Below are positions 8,047 to 16,507 of a stretch of DNA of 64,000 bases, in pieces. This stretch comes from Kutzneria kofuensis (GTDB lineage Bacteria; Actinomycetota; Actinomycetes; Mycobacteriales; Pseudonocardiaceae): the NCBI RefSeq assembly GCF_014203355.1, contig NZ_JACHIR010000001.1:5458038-5522037 (forward strand), read 5' to 3'. The translations under genes were made by a program, and so were the position numbers. Under the pieces are notes generated by a model that worked only from the letters and a program-made list of their open reading frames with translations, was not told the origin of the DNA and did no database searches. Position 1 is the first letter of the stretch. Every line of letters begins with the position of its first letter.

Positions 8047-9048
8047 GTGAGGCGGCCGACCATCCACGACATCGCGCGCGAGGCCGGCGTGGCCAAGAGC
8101 ACGGTGTCGTTCGCGCTCAACGGCCAGCCCGGCGTGTCCGAGGCGACCCGGCGGCGCATCGCCGCCGTGGCCCATGAGTTGGGGTGGCAGCCGAGCCGCG
8201 CCGCCCGGGCGCTGTCGGGTGCGAACGCCGAGGTCGTGGGCCTGGTGCTGGCCCGCCCGGCCGGCCTGCTCGAAGTCGAGCCCTTCTTCATGCGGCTGAT
8301 CGCCGGCGTCGAGGCGGCGCTGGGCGCGGACGACATCGGGCTGCTGCTGCAGGTGGTCGGCGAGGACCCGGCGCACGAGATGGAGGTCTATCGCCGCTGG
8401 TGGGGGCAGCGGCGGGTGGACGGCGTGCTGGTCGCCGACATCCGCGTGGACGATCCACGGCTGCCGCTGCTGGCCGAGTTGGGACTGCCGTGCGTGCTGC
8501 TGGGCAACGAGGTGCCGGGCAGCGGGCTGACCACGGTCGGGGTTGATTCGAAGGCGGCCATGGTTGCGGCGGTGGCACATCTGCGCGCCCTGGGGCATAC
8601 CCGGATCGCCCGCGTCGCCGGCATCGCCGAGTTCCAGCAGACCGTGCTGCGCGGCCAGGCGTTCGCCGAGGCCGCCGGGCCGGACGCCGTGGTGGTGTCC
8701 GCCGACTACAGCGGCGAGCGGGGCGCCGAGGCCACCCGTGAGCTGCTCACCTCGGACCGGCCGCCCACGGCGATCGTCTACGACAACGACGTGATGGCCG
8801 TCAGCGCCGTCGGCGTGGCCGCCGAACTGGGCGTGGACGTGCCGGGGCAGCTGTCGATCATCGCCTGGGACGACTCGCCGCTGTGCCGGCTCCCGCACCC
8901 GGCGCTGACCGCGATGAGCCTGGACATCCCGGGCTACGGGGCCGCCGCCGCGGCGGCGCTGCTGCGGGTGATCGCCGGAGAGCGCGTGCCGGACACCGTG
9001 TTCGGGACCGCACAACTGGTCGTGCGTGGCAGTACCGCTCCGGCTTGA
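8047..9048 (+). CDS. LacI-family transcriptional regulator
   Basis: 333 residues. The N-terminal LacI helix-turn-helix and hinge are textbook (TIHDIAREAGVAKSTVSFALNG at 5-26, then GWQPSRAARALSG). A periplasmic-binding-protein-like effector domain follows, including IIAWDDSPLCRLPHPALT near the end. A GAGGAAGAGGG ribosome site precedes the GTG. No sugar gene is adjacent, so the regulated genes are probably elsewhere. A 14-base palindrome just upstream suggests self-regulation. Confidence 0.9.
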   Translation: MRRPTIHDIAREAGVAKSTVSFALNGQPGVSEATRRRIAAVAHELGWQPSRAARALSGANAEVVGLVLARPAGLLEVEPFFMRLIAGVEAALGADDIGLLLQVVGEDPAHEMEVYRRWWGQRRVDGVLVADIRVDDPRLPLLAELGLPCVLLGNEVPGSGLTTVGVDSKAAMVAAVAHLRALGHTRIARVAGIAEFQQTVLRGQAFAEAAGPDAVVVSADYSGERGAEATRELLTSDRPPTAIVYDNDVMAVSAVGVAAELGVDVPGQLSIIAWDDSPLCRLPHPALTAMSLDIPGYGAAAAAALLRVIAGERVPDTVFGTAQLVVRGSTAPA

Positions 9049-9165
9049 TTCCGTTTCCTTTTCGGTCGTTGCCGACGGAATTCCGGGCGCTGGCCGGAAT
9101 GATCTGGTCACGACCGGCGATCGCGGCGATTCGGAGTGGATACGCTCGCCGCCGAGGTGATGGGC

Positions 9166-9789
9166 ATGAACCGACTGGTGGTCGCGGCGTACGCCGAGGA
9201 CCCGATCACCCTGGGCGGGATGATCGGCAGCCTCGACGGCCGGCCCGATGTCTCGATCGCGCCGTACGGCCAGCAGCCGAAGCCGGACGTGCTCGTCGTG
9301 TGCGTGACCAGGGTCGGCGGCGACACGCTGGCGATGCTGCGCCGGATCGCCGCGAAGGAGCCGACCAGGATCGTGGTGGTGACCAGTCACCTGCGCGACA
9401 TCGACGTGCTGCCGCTGGTGGAGTGCGGCGTGGTCGGCGTGGTGCCGATCGCCGCGGCCACCCCCGAGCGGCTCGGCCGGTCCGTGTTCGCCGCCGCTGG
9501 CGGCCACGGCGAGATGCCGCCGACGCTGCTCGGCCAGCTGCTCGGCCAGGTCGCCACGCTGCAGCGGGATGTGTTGCGCCCCATGGGGTTGGTCGCCTCG
9601 GGGCTGGCCGGACGGGAGCTCGACGTGCTCCGGCTGCTGGCCGACGGCCTCGACTCCGGGCAGATCGGCCGCAAGCTCGACATGAGCGAACGCGGCGTGA
9701 AGAACGTGATCGAGGTCCTGTTGCGCAGGCTCCGCCTGCGCAACAGGCCGCATGCCGTGGCCGCCGCGCTGCGCGCGGGGCTCTTCTGA
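9166..9789 (+). CDS. LuxR-type regulator with degenerate receiver-like domain
   Basis: 207 residues. The C-terminal region (about 145-205) is a LuxR/NarL helix-turn-helix (LAGRELDVLRLLADGLDSGQIGRKLDMSERGVKNVIEVLLRRL). The N-terminal half has the beta-alpha rhythm of a response-regulator receiver, but the position expected to hold the phosphorylated Asp reads DVLVVCV, with Cys instead. The conserved Lys near the fifth strand is also not evident. It is thus probably a phosphorylation-independent regulator. The ATG at 9166 has GAGGTG six bases upstream; ATG 9160 and GTG 9136 are in-frame alternatives. No kinase gene is adjacent. Confidence 0.8.
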   Translation: MNRLVVAAYAEDPITLGGMIGSLDGRPDVSIAPYGQQPKPDVLVVCVTRVGGDTLAMLRRIAAKEPTRIVVVTSHLRDIDVLPLVECGVVGVVPIAAATPERLGRSVFAAAGGHGEMPPTLLGQLLGQVATLQRDVLRPMGLVASGLAGRELDVLRLLADGLDSGQIGRKLDMSERGVKNVIEVLLRRLRLRNRPHAVAAALRAGLF

Positions 9790-9790
9790 A

Positions 9791-10240
9791 TCAATGCCCC
9801 TCGGCGGGCTGCACCAGTTCCACCAGCACGCCGCCGGCGTCCTTGGGGTGCACGAAGTTGACCCGGCTGTCGGCGGTGCCGCGCTTGGGCTGCTCGAACA
9901 GCACCCGCAGGCCCTTCGCGCGCAGCGCCTCACAGGCGGCGTCCACATCCGTCACGCGGAACGCCAGCTGCTGCAGGCCCGGGCCGCTGCGGTCGAGGAA
10001 CTTGGCGATGGTGGAGTCCGGCCGCGACGGGGCGAGCAGCTGCACCGCGGCGCCCGTGGTGTCGCCGGGAGCGCGCAGCATGGCCTCCCGGACGCCCTGT
10101 TCCTCGTTCACCTCCTCGTGGCTGACCTCCAGCCCGAAGGTCTCGCGGTGGAAGGCGATCGCGGCATCGAGGTCCGGCACCGCGATGCCGACGTGGTCGA
10201 TGGCGGTGACAAGGCCGGCGAGCTCAGCGCGCAGGTTCAT
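9791..10240 (-). CDS. mce: methylmalonyl-CoA epimerase
   Basis: 149 residues of the vicinal-oxygen-chelate superfamily. The metal-binding pattern is visible: H in [11 protein letters not shown] (residue 16), [11 protein letters not shown] in the middle, and a Glu near the C-terminus ([12 protein letters not shown]). The [18 protein letters not shown] ending is diagnostic of methylmalonyl-CoA epimerases. The enzyme interconverts the 2R and 2S epimers of methylmalonyl-CoA, linking the mutase to propionyl-CoA carboxylase and to PKS extender supply. It is divergent from the thiolase/meaB pair across 134 bases. Confidence 0.92.
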   Translation of the reverse strand: MNLRAELAGLVTAIDHVGIAVPDLDAAIAFHRETFGLEVSHEEVNEEQGVREAMLRAPGDTTGAAVQLLAPSRPDSTIAKFLDRSGPGLQQLAFRVTDVDAACEALRAKGLRVLFEQPKRGTADSRVNFVHPKDAGGVLVELVQPAEGH

Positions 10241-10374
10241 GCCACCGCAGGGTAGTAGCCTTGAGCAGCGCAGTCCCTGGAAATCGAAGCTGTGCGGCTA
10301 CTCACAGCCGCAGGCAAAGCTACCGGCCGGTATGGTCCACAAGACCACCGCCCGCACCGTCGCTGGAGGCCGTC

Positions 10375-11562
10375 GTGTCCGGTTCCGTCATCGTCGCAGG
10401 GGCCCGAACCCCGATGGGACGACTGCTCGGCTCGCTCAAGGACTTCTCCGGAGCCCAACTCGGTGGCGTCGCCATCAAGGGCGCACTGGAGCGGGCCGGC
10501 GTGAGCCCGGAGCAGGTCGAATACGTGATCATGGGTCAGGTTCTGACCGCCGGCGCCGGCCAGATCCCCGCGCGGCAGGCCGCCGTCGCCGCCGGCATCC
10601 CGATGGACGTGCCCGCGCTGACCATCAACAAGGTGTGCCTGTCCGGCATCGACGCGATCGCCCTGGCCGACCAGCTGATCCGGGCCGGCGAGTTCGAGAT
10701 CGTGGTGGCCGGCGGCCAGGAGTCCATGACCCAGGCCCCGCACCTGCTGCCCAAGTCCCGCTCCGGCTTCAAGTACGGCGACGTGCAGCTGCAGGACCAC
10801 ATGGCCTACGACGGCCTGTTCTGCGCCTTCGACCAGGTCGCGATGGGCTCGTCCACGGAGAAGTACAACTCCCGCTACGGGCTGACCCGCGAGGAGCAGG
10901 ACGCGTTCGCCGCCCGCTCGCACCAGCGCGCCGCCGAGGCGGCCAAGAACGGCCTCTTCGACGAGGAGATCGTTCCGGTGCCGATCCCGCAGCGCAAGGG
11001 CGACCCGGTGCCGTTCGCCACCGACGAGGGCGTGCGGGCCGACACCACGGTGGAGACGCTGGCCAAGCTGCGTCCCGCCTTCGCCTCCGACGGCACCATC
11101 ACCGCCGGCTCCGCGTCGCAGATCTCCGACGGCGCCGCCGCGGTCGTCGTGATGAGCAAGGCCAAGGCCGAGGAACTGGGCCTGAGCTGGCTCGCCGAGA
11201 TCGGCGCGCACGGCGTGGTCGCCGGCCCGGACGCCAGCCTGCACGAGCAGCCGTCCAACGCCATCCGCAAGGCCTGCGCCAAGGAGGGCATCGACCCGGC
11301 CGACCTGGACCTGGTCGAGATCAACGAGGCGTTCGCCGCGGTCGGTGTGGTGTCCGCCCGCAAGCTGGGCCTGTCCGAGGACAAGGTCAACGTCAACGGC
11401 GGCGCGATCGCGCTCGGCCACCCGATCGGCATGTCCGGCGCCCGCATCGCGCTGCACCTGGCGCTGGAGCTCAAGCGCCGCGGCGGCGGGGTCGGCGCGG
11501 CCGCGCTGTGCGGCGGCGGCGGCCAGGGCGACGCGCTGATCGTGCGGGTCCCCAAGAACTAG
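10375..11562 (+). CDS. acetyl-CoA C-acetyltransferase (thiolase)
   Basis: 395 residues, standard for biosynthetic thiolases. Nucleophile C88 lies in INKVCLSG. The catalytic histidine is in [12 protein letters not shown], and the second cysteine is in [13 protein letters not shown]. It condenses two acetyl-CoA to acetoacetyl-CoA or cleaves it. A GGAGG five bases before the GTG supports the start. The stop TAG shares one base with the GTG of meaB, so the two genes are probably co-transcribed and coupled. Confidence 0.93.
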   Translation: MSGSVIVAGARTPMGRLLGSLKDFSGAQLGGVAIKGALERAGVSPEQVEYVIMGQVLTAGAGQIPARQAAVAAGIPMDVPALTINKVCLSGIDAIALADQLIRAGEFEIVVAGGQESMTQAPHLLPKSRSGFKYGDVQLQDHMAYDGLFCAFDQVAMGSSTEKYNSRYGLTREEQDAFAARSHQRAAEAAKNGLFDEEIVPVPIPQRKGDPVPFATDEGVRADTTVETLAKLRPAFASDGTITAGSASQISDGAAAVVVMSKAKAEELGLSWLAEIGAHGVVAGPDASLHEQPSNAIRKACAKEGIDPADLDLVEINEAFAAVGVVSARKLGLSEDKVNVNGGAIALGHPIGMSGARIALHLALELKRRGGGVGAAALCGGGGQGDALIVRVPKN

Positions 11563-12524
11563 TGACCCGCACCGTCGACGTGCCCGACCTGGTCGCTCGG
11601 GCCAGGTCGGGCGAGCCGCGGGCGGTCGCCCGGCTGATCTCGCTCGTCGAGGACGCCAGCCCGCACCTGCGGGACGTCGCCGCCGCGCTCGCCCCGCACA
11701 CCGGGCGGGCGCAGGTCATCGGCATCACCGGCTCGCCCGGCGTGGGGAAGTCGACGATGACCTCGCAGCTGGTGAGTGCGTTGCGGCGCAAGGAACTCCG
11801 CGTCGGCGTGCTGGCCGTGGACCCCACATCGCCGTTCTCCGGCGGGGCTCTGCTCGGCGACCGGGTCCGCATGCAGGACCATGCGACCGATCCCGGCGTG
11901 TTCATCCGGTCCATGGCCAGCCGCGGGCACCTGGGCGGCTTGTCGTGGGCGACGCCGCAGGCCCTGCGGGTGCTCGACGCCGCCGGCTGCGATGTCGTGC
12001 TGATCGAGACCGTCGGCGTCGGGCAGTCCGAGGTCGAGGTCGCCGGGCTCGCCGACACCACGTTGGTGCTGGTCGCGCCGGGCATGGGCGACGGCATCCA
12101 GGCCGCCAAGGCCGGCATCCTGGAGATCGCCGACGTGTTCGTGGTGAACAAGGCCGACCGGGACGGCGCCGACCAGACCGTGCGGGAGCTGAAGCACGGG
12201 TTGTCGCTGGCCCGCCGGGAACGGCTCGGCCCCAGCTGGCGGGCGCCGGTCGTGCGGGCCGTCGCCGCTCGTGGCGAGGGCATCGACGACCTCGTGGCGG
12301 CCATCGGCGAGCACCGGAGTTGGCTCGTCGACCGGGGCGAGCTGGAACACCGCCGCCAGGCCCGCGCCGCCGCCGAGGTCGAGGCGATCGCGTTGGCGCA
12401 GCTGCGGTCCCGCATCGGCGACCTGCGCGGCGGCACGGCACTGGACCAGCTGGCCAAGCGTGTCGCCGCCGGCGAGGTCGATCCGTACGCGGCCGCCGAC
12501 GACCTGGTCGAGGGCCTGCGGTGA
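11562..12524 (+). CDS. meaB: methylmalonyl-CoA mutase-associated GTPase MeaB
   Basis: 320 residues of the G3E/ArgK family. The P-loop is GSPGVGKS at residues 57-64. Further GTPase motifs are VDPTSPFSGGALLGDR (switch/Mg region), DVVLIETVGVGQSE and the base-recognising NKAD. MeaB protects and reloads adenosylcobalamin-dependent methylmalonyl-CoA mutase. The mutase subunits are not in this window. The start GTG overlaps the thiolase stop by one base. With mce just upstream, the block points to propionate/methylmalonyl-CoA metabolism. Confidence 0.93.
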   Translation: MTRTVDVPDLVARARSGEPRAVARLISLVEDASPHLRDVAAALAPHTGRAQVIGITGSPGVGKSTMTSQLVSALRRKELRVGVLAVDPTSPFSGGALLGDRVRMQDHATDPGVFIRSMASRGHLGGLSWATPQALRVLDAAGCDVVLIETVGVGQSEVEVAGLADTTLVLVAPGMGDGIQAAKAGILEIADVFVVNKADRDGADQTVRELKHGLSLARRERLGPSWRAPVVRAVAARGEGIDDLVAAIGEHRSWLVDRGELEHRRQARAAAEVEAIALAQLRSRIGDLRGGTALDQLAKRVAAGEVDPYAAADDLVEGLR

Positions 12525-12557
12525 GTCGCCGACGGTGATCCAATCGGGGGTGGCAGG

Positions 12558-12911
12558 ATGGCGTGGGTGACCAGCGCTCCGATCCTGCCGGCGACGGTGG
12601 CGGCGGCACACCTCGAGTCGTGTGCGGCCGAGCTCGCCGGGGCCAGGCTTGCCGGCCTGGACGACGTGTCCGCGATCGTGCCCGTGCTGACGCGGGCGCA
12701 GCGACAGCTGGCGGTCGCGCTGGGCAACCTCGCCCGTCACACGGACGGCGGTCGTCCCCGCGGCGCAAGGGATGCCGGTGATTCGGCCGAGTCGGCTGCG
12801 CTGGCCGAGGTACTGCGTGCTGCGTCCGACGCCGCCCACGCTACGGCGAATGCGCTTGGAGAGTCGTTGCCACTGTTGGAAAACCTCGCCGACGGCGATA
12901 CCCGTTCGTAG
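12558..12911 (+). CDS. hypothetical protein
   Basis: 117 residues, Ala/Leu-rich and mainly helical in appearance, with no signal peptide, membrane segment or motif that I recognise. GGTGGCAGG precedes the ATG. The gene follows meaB by 33 bases on the same strand and may be read from the same transcript. The composition and third-position GC are like those of its neighbours, which supports a real gene. Confidence 0.55.
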   Translation: MAWVTSAPILPATVAAAHLESCAAELAGARLAGLDDVSAIVPVLTRAQRQLAVALGNLARHTDGGRPRGARDAGDSAESAALAEVLRAASDAAHATANALGESLPLLENLADGDTRS

Positions 12912-13019
12912 CAGCCGCCGCGCGGTTGCGCCCGTTTACGCTTGAAGGAAAGCGTTTTCGCGCCACCGAGGTGCTTCCCCCGCCGTTGTTGACGTGGCCA
13001 CCGTCGAGGAGGGGTCGAC

Positions 13020-13895
13020 TTGCGCAGCTTCTGGAAGGGCAGCATCGGATTCGGGCTGGTCTCCATTCCCGTCAAGGCGTACAAGGCCACCGAGGAGCGG
13101 GGTCTGGGCCTGCACCAGGTGCACGCCGCCGACGGCGGCCGGATCCGGTTGAGCCGGTACTGCGAGATCGACGGCGCCGAGGTGCCGGCGTCCGAGGTGG
13201 GCCGGGCCGCCGACACCGGCGGCGGGGACGTCGTGCTGATCACCGACGAGGACCTGGCCGGCCTGCCCGTGCCGACGCTGCGCACCATCGCCGTCCACAC
13301 CTTCGCGCCGCCGTCGCAGATCGATCCGCTGTACCTGTCCCGCAGCTACTACCTCGAACCCGACACCGACGGTGTTCGCCCGTACGTGCTGTTCGCCGAG
13401 GCCCTCCGCCGCTCCGGCAAGGTGGCCGTGGTGAAGGTCGCCTTCCGGCAGCGGGAGACCCTGGGCATGCTGCGGGTGCGCGACAACGTGCTCGTGCTGG
13501 AGACCATGGTGTGGCCGGCCGAGATCCGCACCCCCGACTTCCCGTTCCTGGACGAGGATGTCGACGTTCGGTTGCCGGAACTCAAGGCCGCCACCGCGCT
13601 GATCGACTGCCTGTCCGGGGACTTCGACCCCGCCCAGCACAAGGACGCCTACCGCGAGGCCCTCGACGAGTTGATCGAGGCCAAGGCCGCCGGGAACGAG
13701 GTGATCCGGCCGGAGGTCCCGATCCAGCCGAACGGTTCGGGGGATCTGCTCACGGCGTTGGAGGCGAGCCTGAAGGCGTTGGAGCCCAAGGGATCCGGCG
13801 CTGTCCGCCGGGCCAAGGCCGCCGCGAGGAAGGCCGGGGAAGCCGCCGACCGCGCGCACAAGGCGGCTCGGACGGCGGCGAAGTCCCGGCGCTAG
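13020..13895 (+). CDS. ku: Ku protein (bacterial non-homologous end joining)
   Basis: 291 residues with the unmistakable bacterial Ku start (RSFWKGSIGFGLVSIPVKAYKA). The core beta-barrel/bridge domain runs to about residue 250, and the last 45 residues form a Lys/Ala/Arg-rich basic tail. Such tails occur on actinobacterial Ku and assist DNA binding. Ku binds double-strand ends and recruits LigD; no ligase is in the window. The start is TTG, with a strong GAGGAGGGG upstream. A hairpin at 13910-13937 follows the stop. Confidence 0.95.
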   Translation: MRSFWKGSIGFGLVSIPVKAYKATEERGLGLHQVHAADGGRIRLSRYCEIDGAEVPASEVGRAADTGGGDVVLITDEDLAGLPVPTLRTIAVHTFAPPSQIDPLYLSRSYYLEPDTDGVRPYVLFAEALRRSGKVAVVKVAFRQRETLGMLRVRDNVLVLETMVWPAEIRTPDFPFLDEDVDVRLPELKAATALIDCLSGDFDPAQHKDAYREALDELIEAKAAGNEVIRPEVPIQPNGSGDLLTALEASLKALEPKGSGAVRRAKAAARKAGEAADRAHKAARTAAKSRR

Positions 13896-13909
13896 AAGGA
13901 AGAGCGGCT

Positions 13910-13937
13910 CGCCGCCGGCCAGGTGCGGTCGGCGGCG
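13910..13937. terminator. GC hairpin between convergent genes
   Basis: Arms CGCCGCCG and CGGCGGCG flank a 12-base loop, lying between the ku stop and the stop of the convergent glycosidase gene. There is no T-tract. This is a plausible but unproven bidirectional terminator. Confidence 0.4.
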
Positions 13938-13947
13938 GATGCGTCCG

Positions 13948-15432
13948 CTAGCGCGGCAGTACCAACAACGCGTCTCCGACCGCCCGTTCGCCCGTCGCGT
14001 CCGACGGCGAGGTCACCAGCTTCCCGTTTACGGCCATGGCCGTCGAGCCGCCGCCATCCAGGTTCATCGCGGTCACCGCGCCGAGACCGGCGAGCAGGTG
14101 CGCGCCCTCCAGCAGGGAGAATCCCTCGCTGTAGCCGGGTTGGCGGCCGTCGACCGTGACGACGACGAGCCGGCCGGAGCGGTCGATGCCGACCATGGTC
14201 CGGGGGTTGCGCTTGACGGCCCAGCCGTAGAGGTACGACGGGTCGCCGGGGTGGGAAATCCCGTCGGCTACGGCATCCACCGACACTCGGCCGTCACGCA
14301 CCAGCCAGGGGCCGCCGTTGACCACACCTTGCGCATGCACGGTCCGCCCGTGCTGGTCGACGACCCGGGAGTCGATCCGAAGCTTGGTGCCGGGCCGGGC
14401 GTGGGCGGTCAGCCACGCAGCGCCGGTCCCGATCCCCTGCAGCACATGGCCGTTCGCCGGAACGTCCCCGCCTCGTGGCTGCAGTGCCGTCACGGTGTCG
14501 TGTGCGTCGAGGACGGCCTCCACTCCGTCGCCGGTGGGCGTGGCCGCGCCGAGCTGGGGCGTGAACAGCACCAGCTCGTCGGCGTTGGTGCAGGTGGAGT
14601 CGTGCAGCGGCTCGGCGGTCGGCAGGTCGCCGGGCTCGCCGCAGTTGCGGATGACACCGGGCTTGCGGTTGATGCCGTTGACGGTCACGCCGTTCACGGT
14701 GACCGCGGTGCGCAGGCTCGCGATCGACGGCCGCTGCCCGAGAACGAGCTCGACCCGGCCGTTGGTGGCCTCGCTCTGCAACTGCCCGTCGTAGACGCCG
14801 AGCCCTGCCGCCTCACCGGGGAAGCCGTCCTTCGGATCGATGACGAAGAAGCCACCGTTCACGCCGACCAGCGCGCCGGCCGCAGCGGCCAGGGAGGAGG
14901 TGGTCCGCCGGCCGGTCACGGTCGGGCCGTGGGTGGCGATGACCTGGCCCTTGAACTGCCGAGGATCGACGATGACGACCTTGACGTGCTCAGGGCCCTG
15001 CGCCTGCGGGCCGTCCTGCCCCGTCCACTCGGCGCCGGCGGAGAAGCCGGCGGCCTTCATCGCGGCGGCCGTCGAAGCGGCCTCGGTCTGCGAAGCGAAG
15101 GATCCGACCCGAACCCGCCAGCCGAGCGGGCCGTGCGGGGAATCGGCGAACGCCGGCCAGTCGACCTCCTCGGCGCGGGCCGTGAAACCCTTGGCGGCCA
15201 AGGACTTCACCAGCTCGGCGGCGTGGTCGCGAGACCCCAACGCGGCCGCGGGAGCATCCGGATCCTGGCTGTCGCTGGGCACCGCGACGGTGACGGTCCA
15301 GCTGTTGTGCCCGGTGCCCTCGCCCAACGTCACGGACCGGACCGACACGCCCGGGGCCAACACCTCGACGGGAGAAGCCGGCGCGCTCACGCCGAGCACG
15401 AGAGCGCCGGTCAGCAGCAGCTTTGTTATCAC
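13948..15432 (-). CDS. secreted phosphodiester glycosidase (NAGPA) with SPOR-like repeat
   Basis: 494 residues with a short signal peptide (KLLLTGALVLGVSAPASP). A SPOR-like segment (GWRVRVGSFASQTEAASTAAAMK, about residues 103-128) precedes a large C-terminal domain (about 155-494). That domain has the GVNGGFFVID and NLDGGGSTAM motifs of the phosphodiester glycosidase/NAGPA family. Members remove GlcNAc or similar sugars linked through phosphodiesters and are often mislabelled exopolysaccharide proteins. SPOR domains bind denuded peptidoglycan, so a cell-wall polymer is a reasonable but unproven substrate. Confidence 0.82.
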   Translation of the reverse strand: MITKLLLTGALVLGVSAPASPVEVLAPGVSVRSVTLGEGTGHNSWTVTVAVPSDSQDPDAPAAALGSRDHAAELVKSLAAKGFTARAEEVDWPAFADSPHGPLGWRVRVGSFASQTEAASTAAAMKAAGFSAGAEWTGQDGPQAQGPEHVKVVIVDPRQFKGQVIATHGPTVTGRRTTSSLAAAAGALVGVNGGFFVIDPKDGFPGEAAGLGVYDGQLQSEATNGRVELVLGQRPSIASLRTAVTVNGVTVNGINRKPGVIRNCGEPGDLPTAEPLHDSTCTNADELVLFTPQLGAATPTGDGVEAVLDAHDTVTALQPRGGDVPANGHVLQGIGTGAAWLTAHARPGTKLRIDSRVVDQHGRTVHAQGVVNGGPWLVRDGRVSVDAVADGISHPGDPSYLYGWAVKRNPRTMVGIDRSGRLVVVTVDGRQPGYSEGFSLLEGAHLLAGLGAVTAMNLDGGGSTAMAVNGKLVTSPSDATGERAVGDALLVLPR

Positions 15433-15446
15433 ATAAGGAAACTAAC

Positions 15447-15478
15447 CGGTGAGGAGTCGGAAGCCCGACCCCTCACCG
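15447..15478 (-). terminator. hairpin downstream of the sugar ABC operon
   Basis: Arms CGGTGAGG-A-GTCGG and CCGAC-C-CCTCACCG pair with a single A/C mismatch around the loop AAGC. The hairpin begins about 8 bases after the stop of the binding-protein gene, on its transcript side. It separates the sugar operon from the downstream co-oriented glycosidase gene. Confidence 0.65.
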
Positions 15479-15485
15479 TGACTGT

Positions 15486-16478
15486 TCAGCAGCTCGACTT
15501 GTAGAAGTACTTGGACTGCTGGTCCATGTTGTCCTTGGTGATCGACACCAGGTCGGTGGCGATGTTCCGGGTCACCGACCCGCCGGTCAGCGCCGCAACG
15601 GCCTGGTCGACGCCGTCCTTGCCGATGGTGGCCGGGTCCTGCGCGATCAACGCCTGGAAGCTGCCGTCCTTGAGGTCGCTGACCTCCTTGGGGCTGGCGT
15701 CGAAGCCGACCAGGTTGACCTGCCCGGTCTTGCCGGCCGTGCGCAGGCCGGTCGCCGCGCCCTCACCCGTGTTCAGGTTGGTGGCGAAGATGCCGATCAG
15801 GTCCGGGTTGCTGGACAGCGTGGCGGTCACCTTCTGCGCCGACTGGGCGGCGTCGTTGTCGGTGTACTGCTGCCCGATGTAGGTGATGTTCGGGTACTTG
15901 GCGATCTCCTCCTTGAAGCCCTTCTCCCGCGCGTCGGTGGTGGAGGTGCCGGCAACGGTGTTGAGCACCAGCACCGAGCCCTTCTTGTCACCGACCAGCT
16001 TGGCGAGCGTGTCGGCGGCGAGCTTGCCGCCCTGCTCGTTGTTGGAGGAGATGGAGGACTCCGCGATCGAGGTGTCCTGCAGCGAGGTGTCCACCTCGAT
16101 CACCTTGATGCCGGCGTCCTTGAGCTGCTTCATCGGCCCGGCCATCGCCTTGTCGTCGGTCGGCGCGATCAGCACCGCCGCCGGCTTGTTGGCCAGGATG
16201 CCGGTGACGATCGGCGTCTGGTCGCTCGGGTTGAACTTCTGCGGCGCCTGCGTCTTCACGGTGTAGCCCTTGGCCTTCGCCTCGGCCTCCACCCCGCACT
16301 GCATGGAGATGTAGAACGGCTCGGCCGACACACCCGGGATCAGCACCAGGTTCTTGTTGTCCGCGTTGGACGATCCCGAGGAGCCGCCGCTCTGCCCGAC
16401 CTGGCCGCCGCACGCGGTGGCGAGCAGCGACACGGCGGCCAGCGCTGCGAGACCGGCGATCCTTCTAGTGTCCGTCAT
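15486..16478 (-). CDS. CUT2-type sugar ABC transporter substrate-binding lipoprotein
   Basis: 330 residues. A lipoprotein signal peptide (IAGLAALAAVSLLATACGG) is followed by a Ser/Gly linker. The remainder is a ribose/galactose-type periplasmic-binding domain (LVLIPGVSAEPFYISM..., GFDASPKEV). It would be anchored outside the membrane and present a sugar to the permease encoded just upstream. By context the ligand may be mannose or a mannose-containing compound, because the operon encodes mannose-6-phosphate isomerase and lies opposite a mannosidase. A hairpin at 15447-15478 ends the operon. Confidence 0.9.
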   Translation of the reverse strand: MTDTRRIAGLAALAAVSLLATACGGQVGQSGGSSGSSNADNKNLVLIPGVSAEPFYISMQCGVEAEAKAKGYTVKTQAPQKFNPSDQTPIVTGILANKPAAVLIAPTDDKAMAGPMKQLKDAGIKVIEVDTSLQDTSIAESSISSNNEQGGKLAADTLAKLVGDKKGSVLVLNTVAGTSTTDAREKGFKEEIAKYPNITYIGQQYTDNDAAQSAQKVTATLSSNPDLIGIFATNLNTGEGAATGLRTAGKTGQVNLVGFDASPKEVSDLKDGSFQALIAQDPATIGKDGVDQAVAALTGGSVTRNIATDLVSITKDNMDQQSKYFYKSSC

Positions 16479-16507
16479 CGTTGAGAGACCTTTCACCTGA
16501 CGAGAGA

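Noticed and set aside
8883-12524. A 1213-codon rightward open frame
   Set aside because: Only its last 320 codons are a gene (meaB, from the GTG at 11562). The rest is out-of-frame shadow of the LacI, LuxR and thiolase genes.
12930-12965. ACGCTT-GAAGGA-AAGCGT inverted repeat before ku
   Set aside because: The arms are only six bases and there is no supporting context, so it was not listed as an operator.
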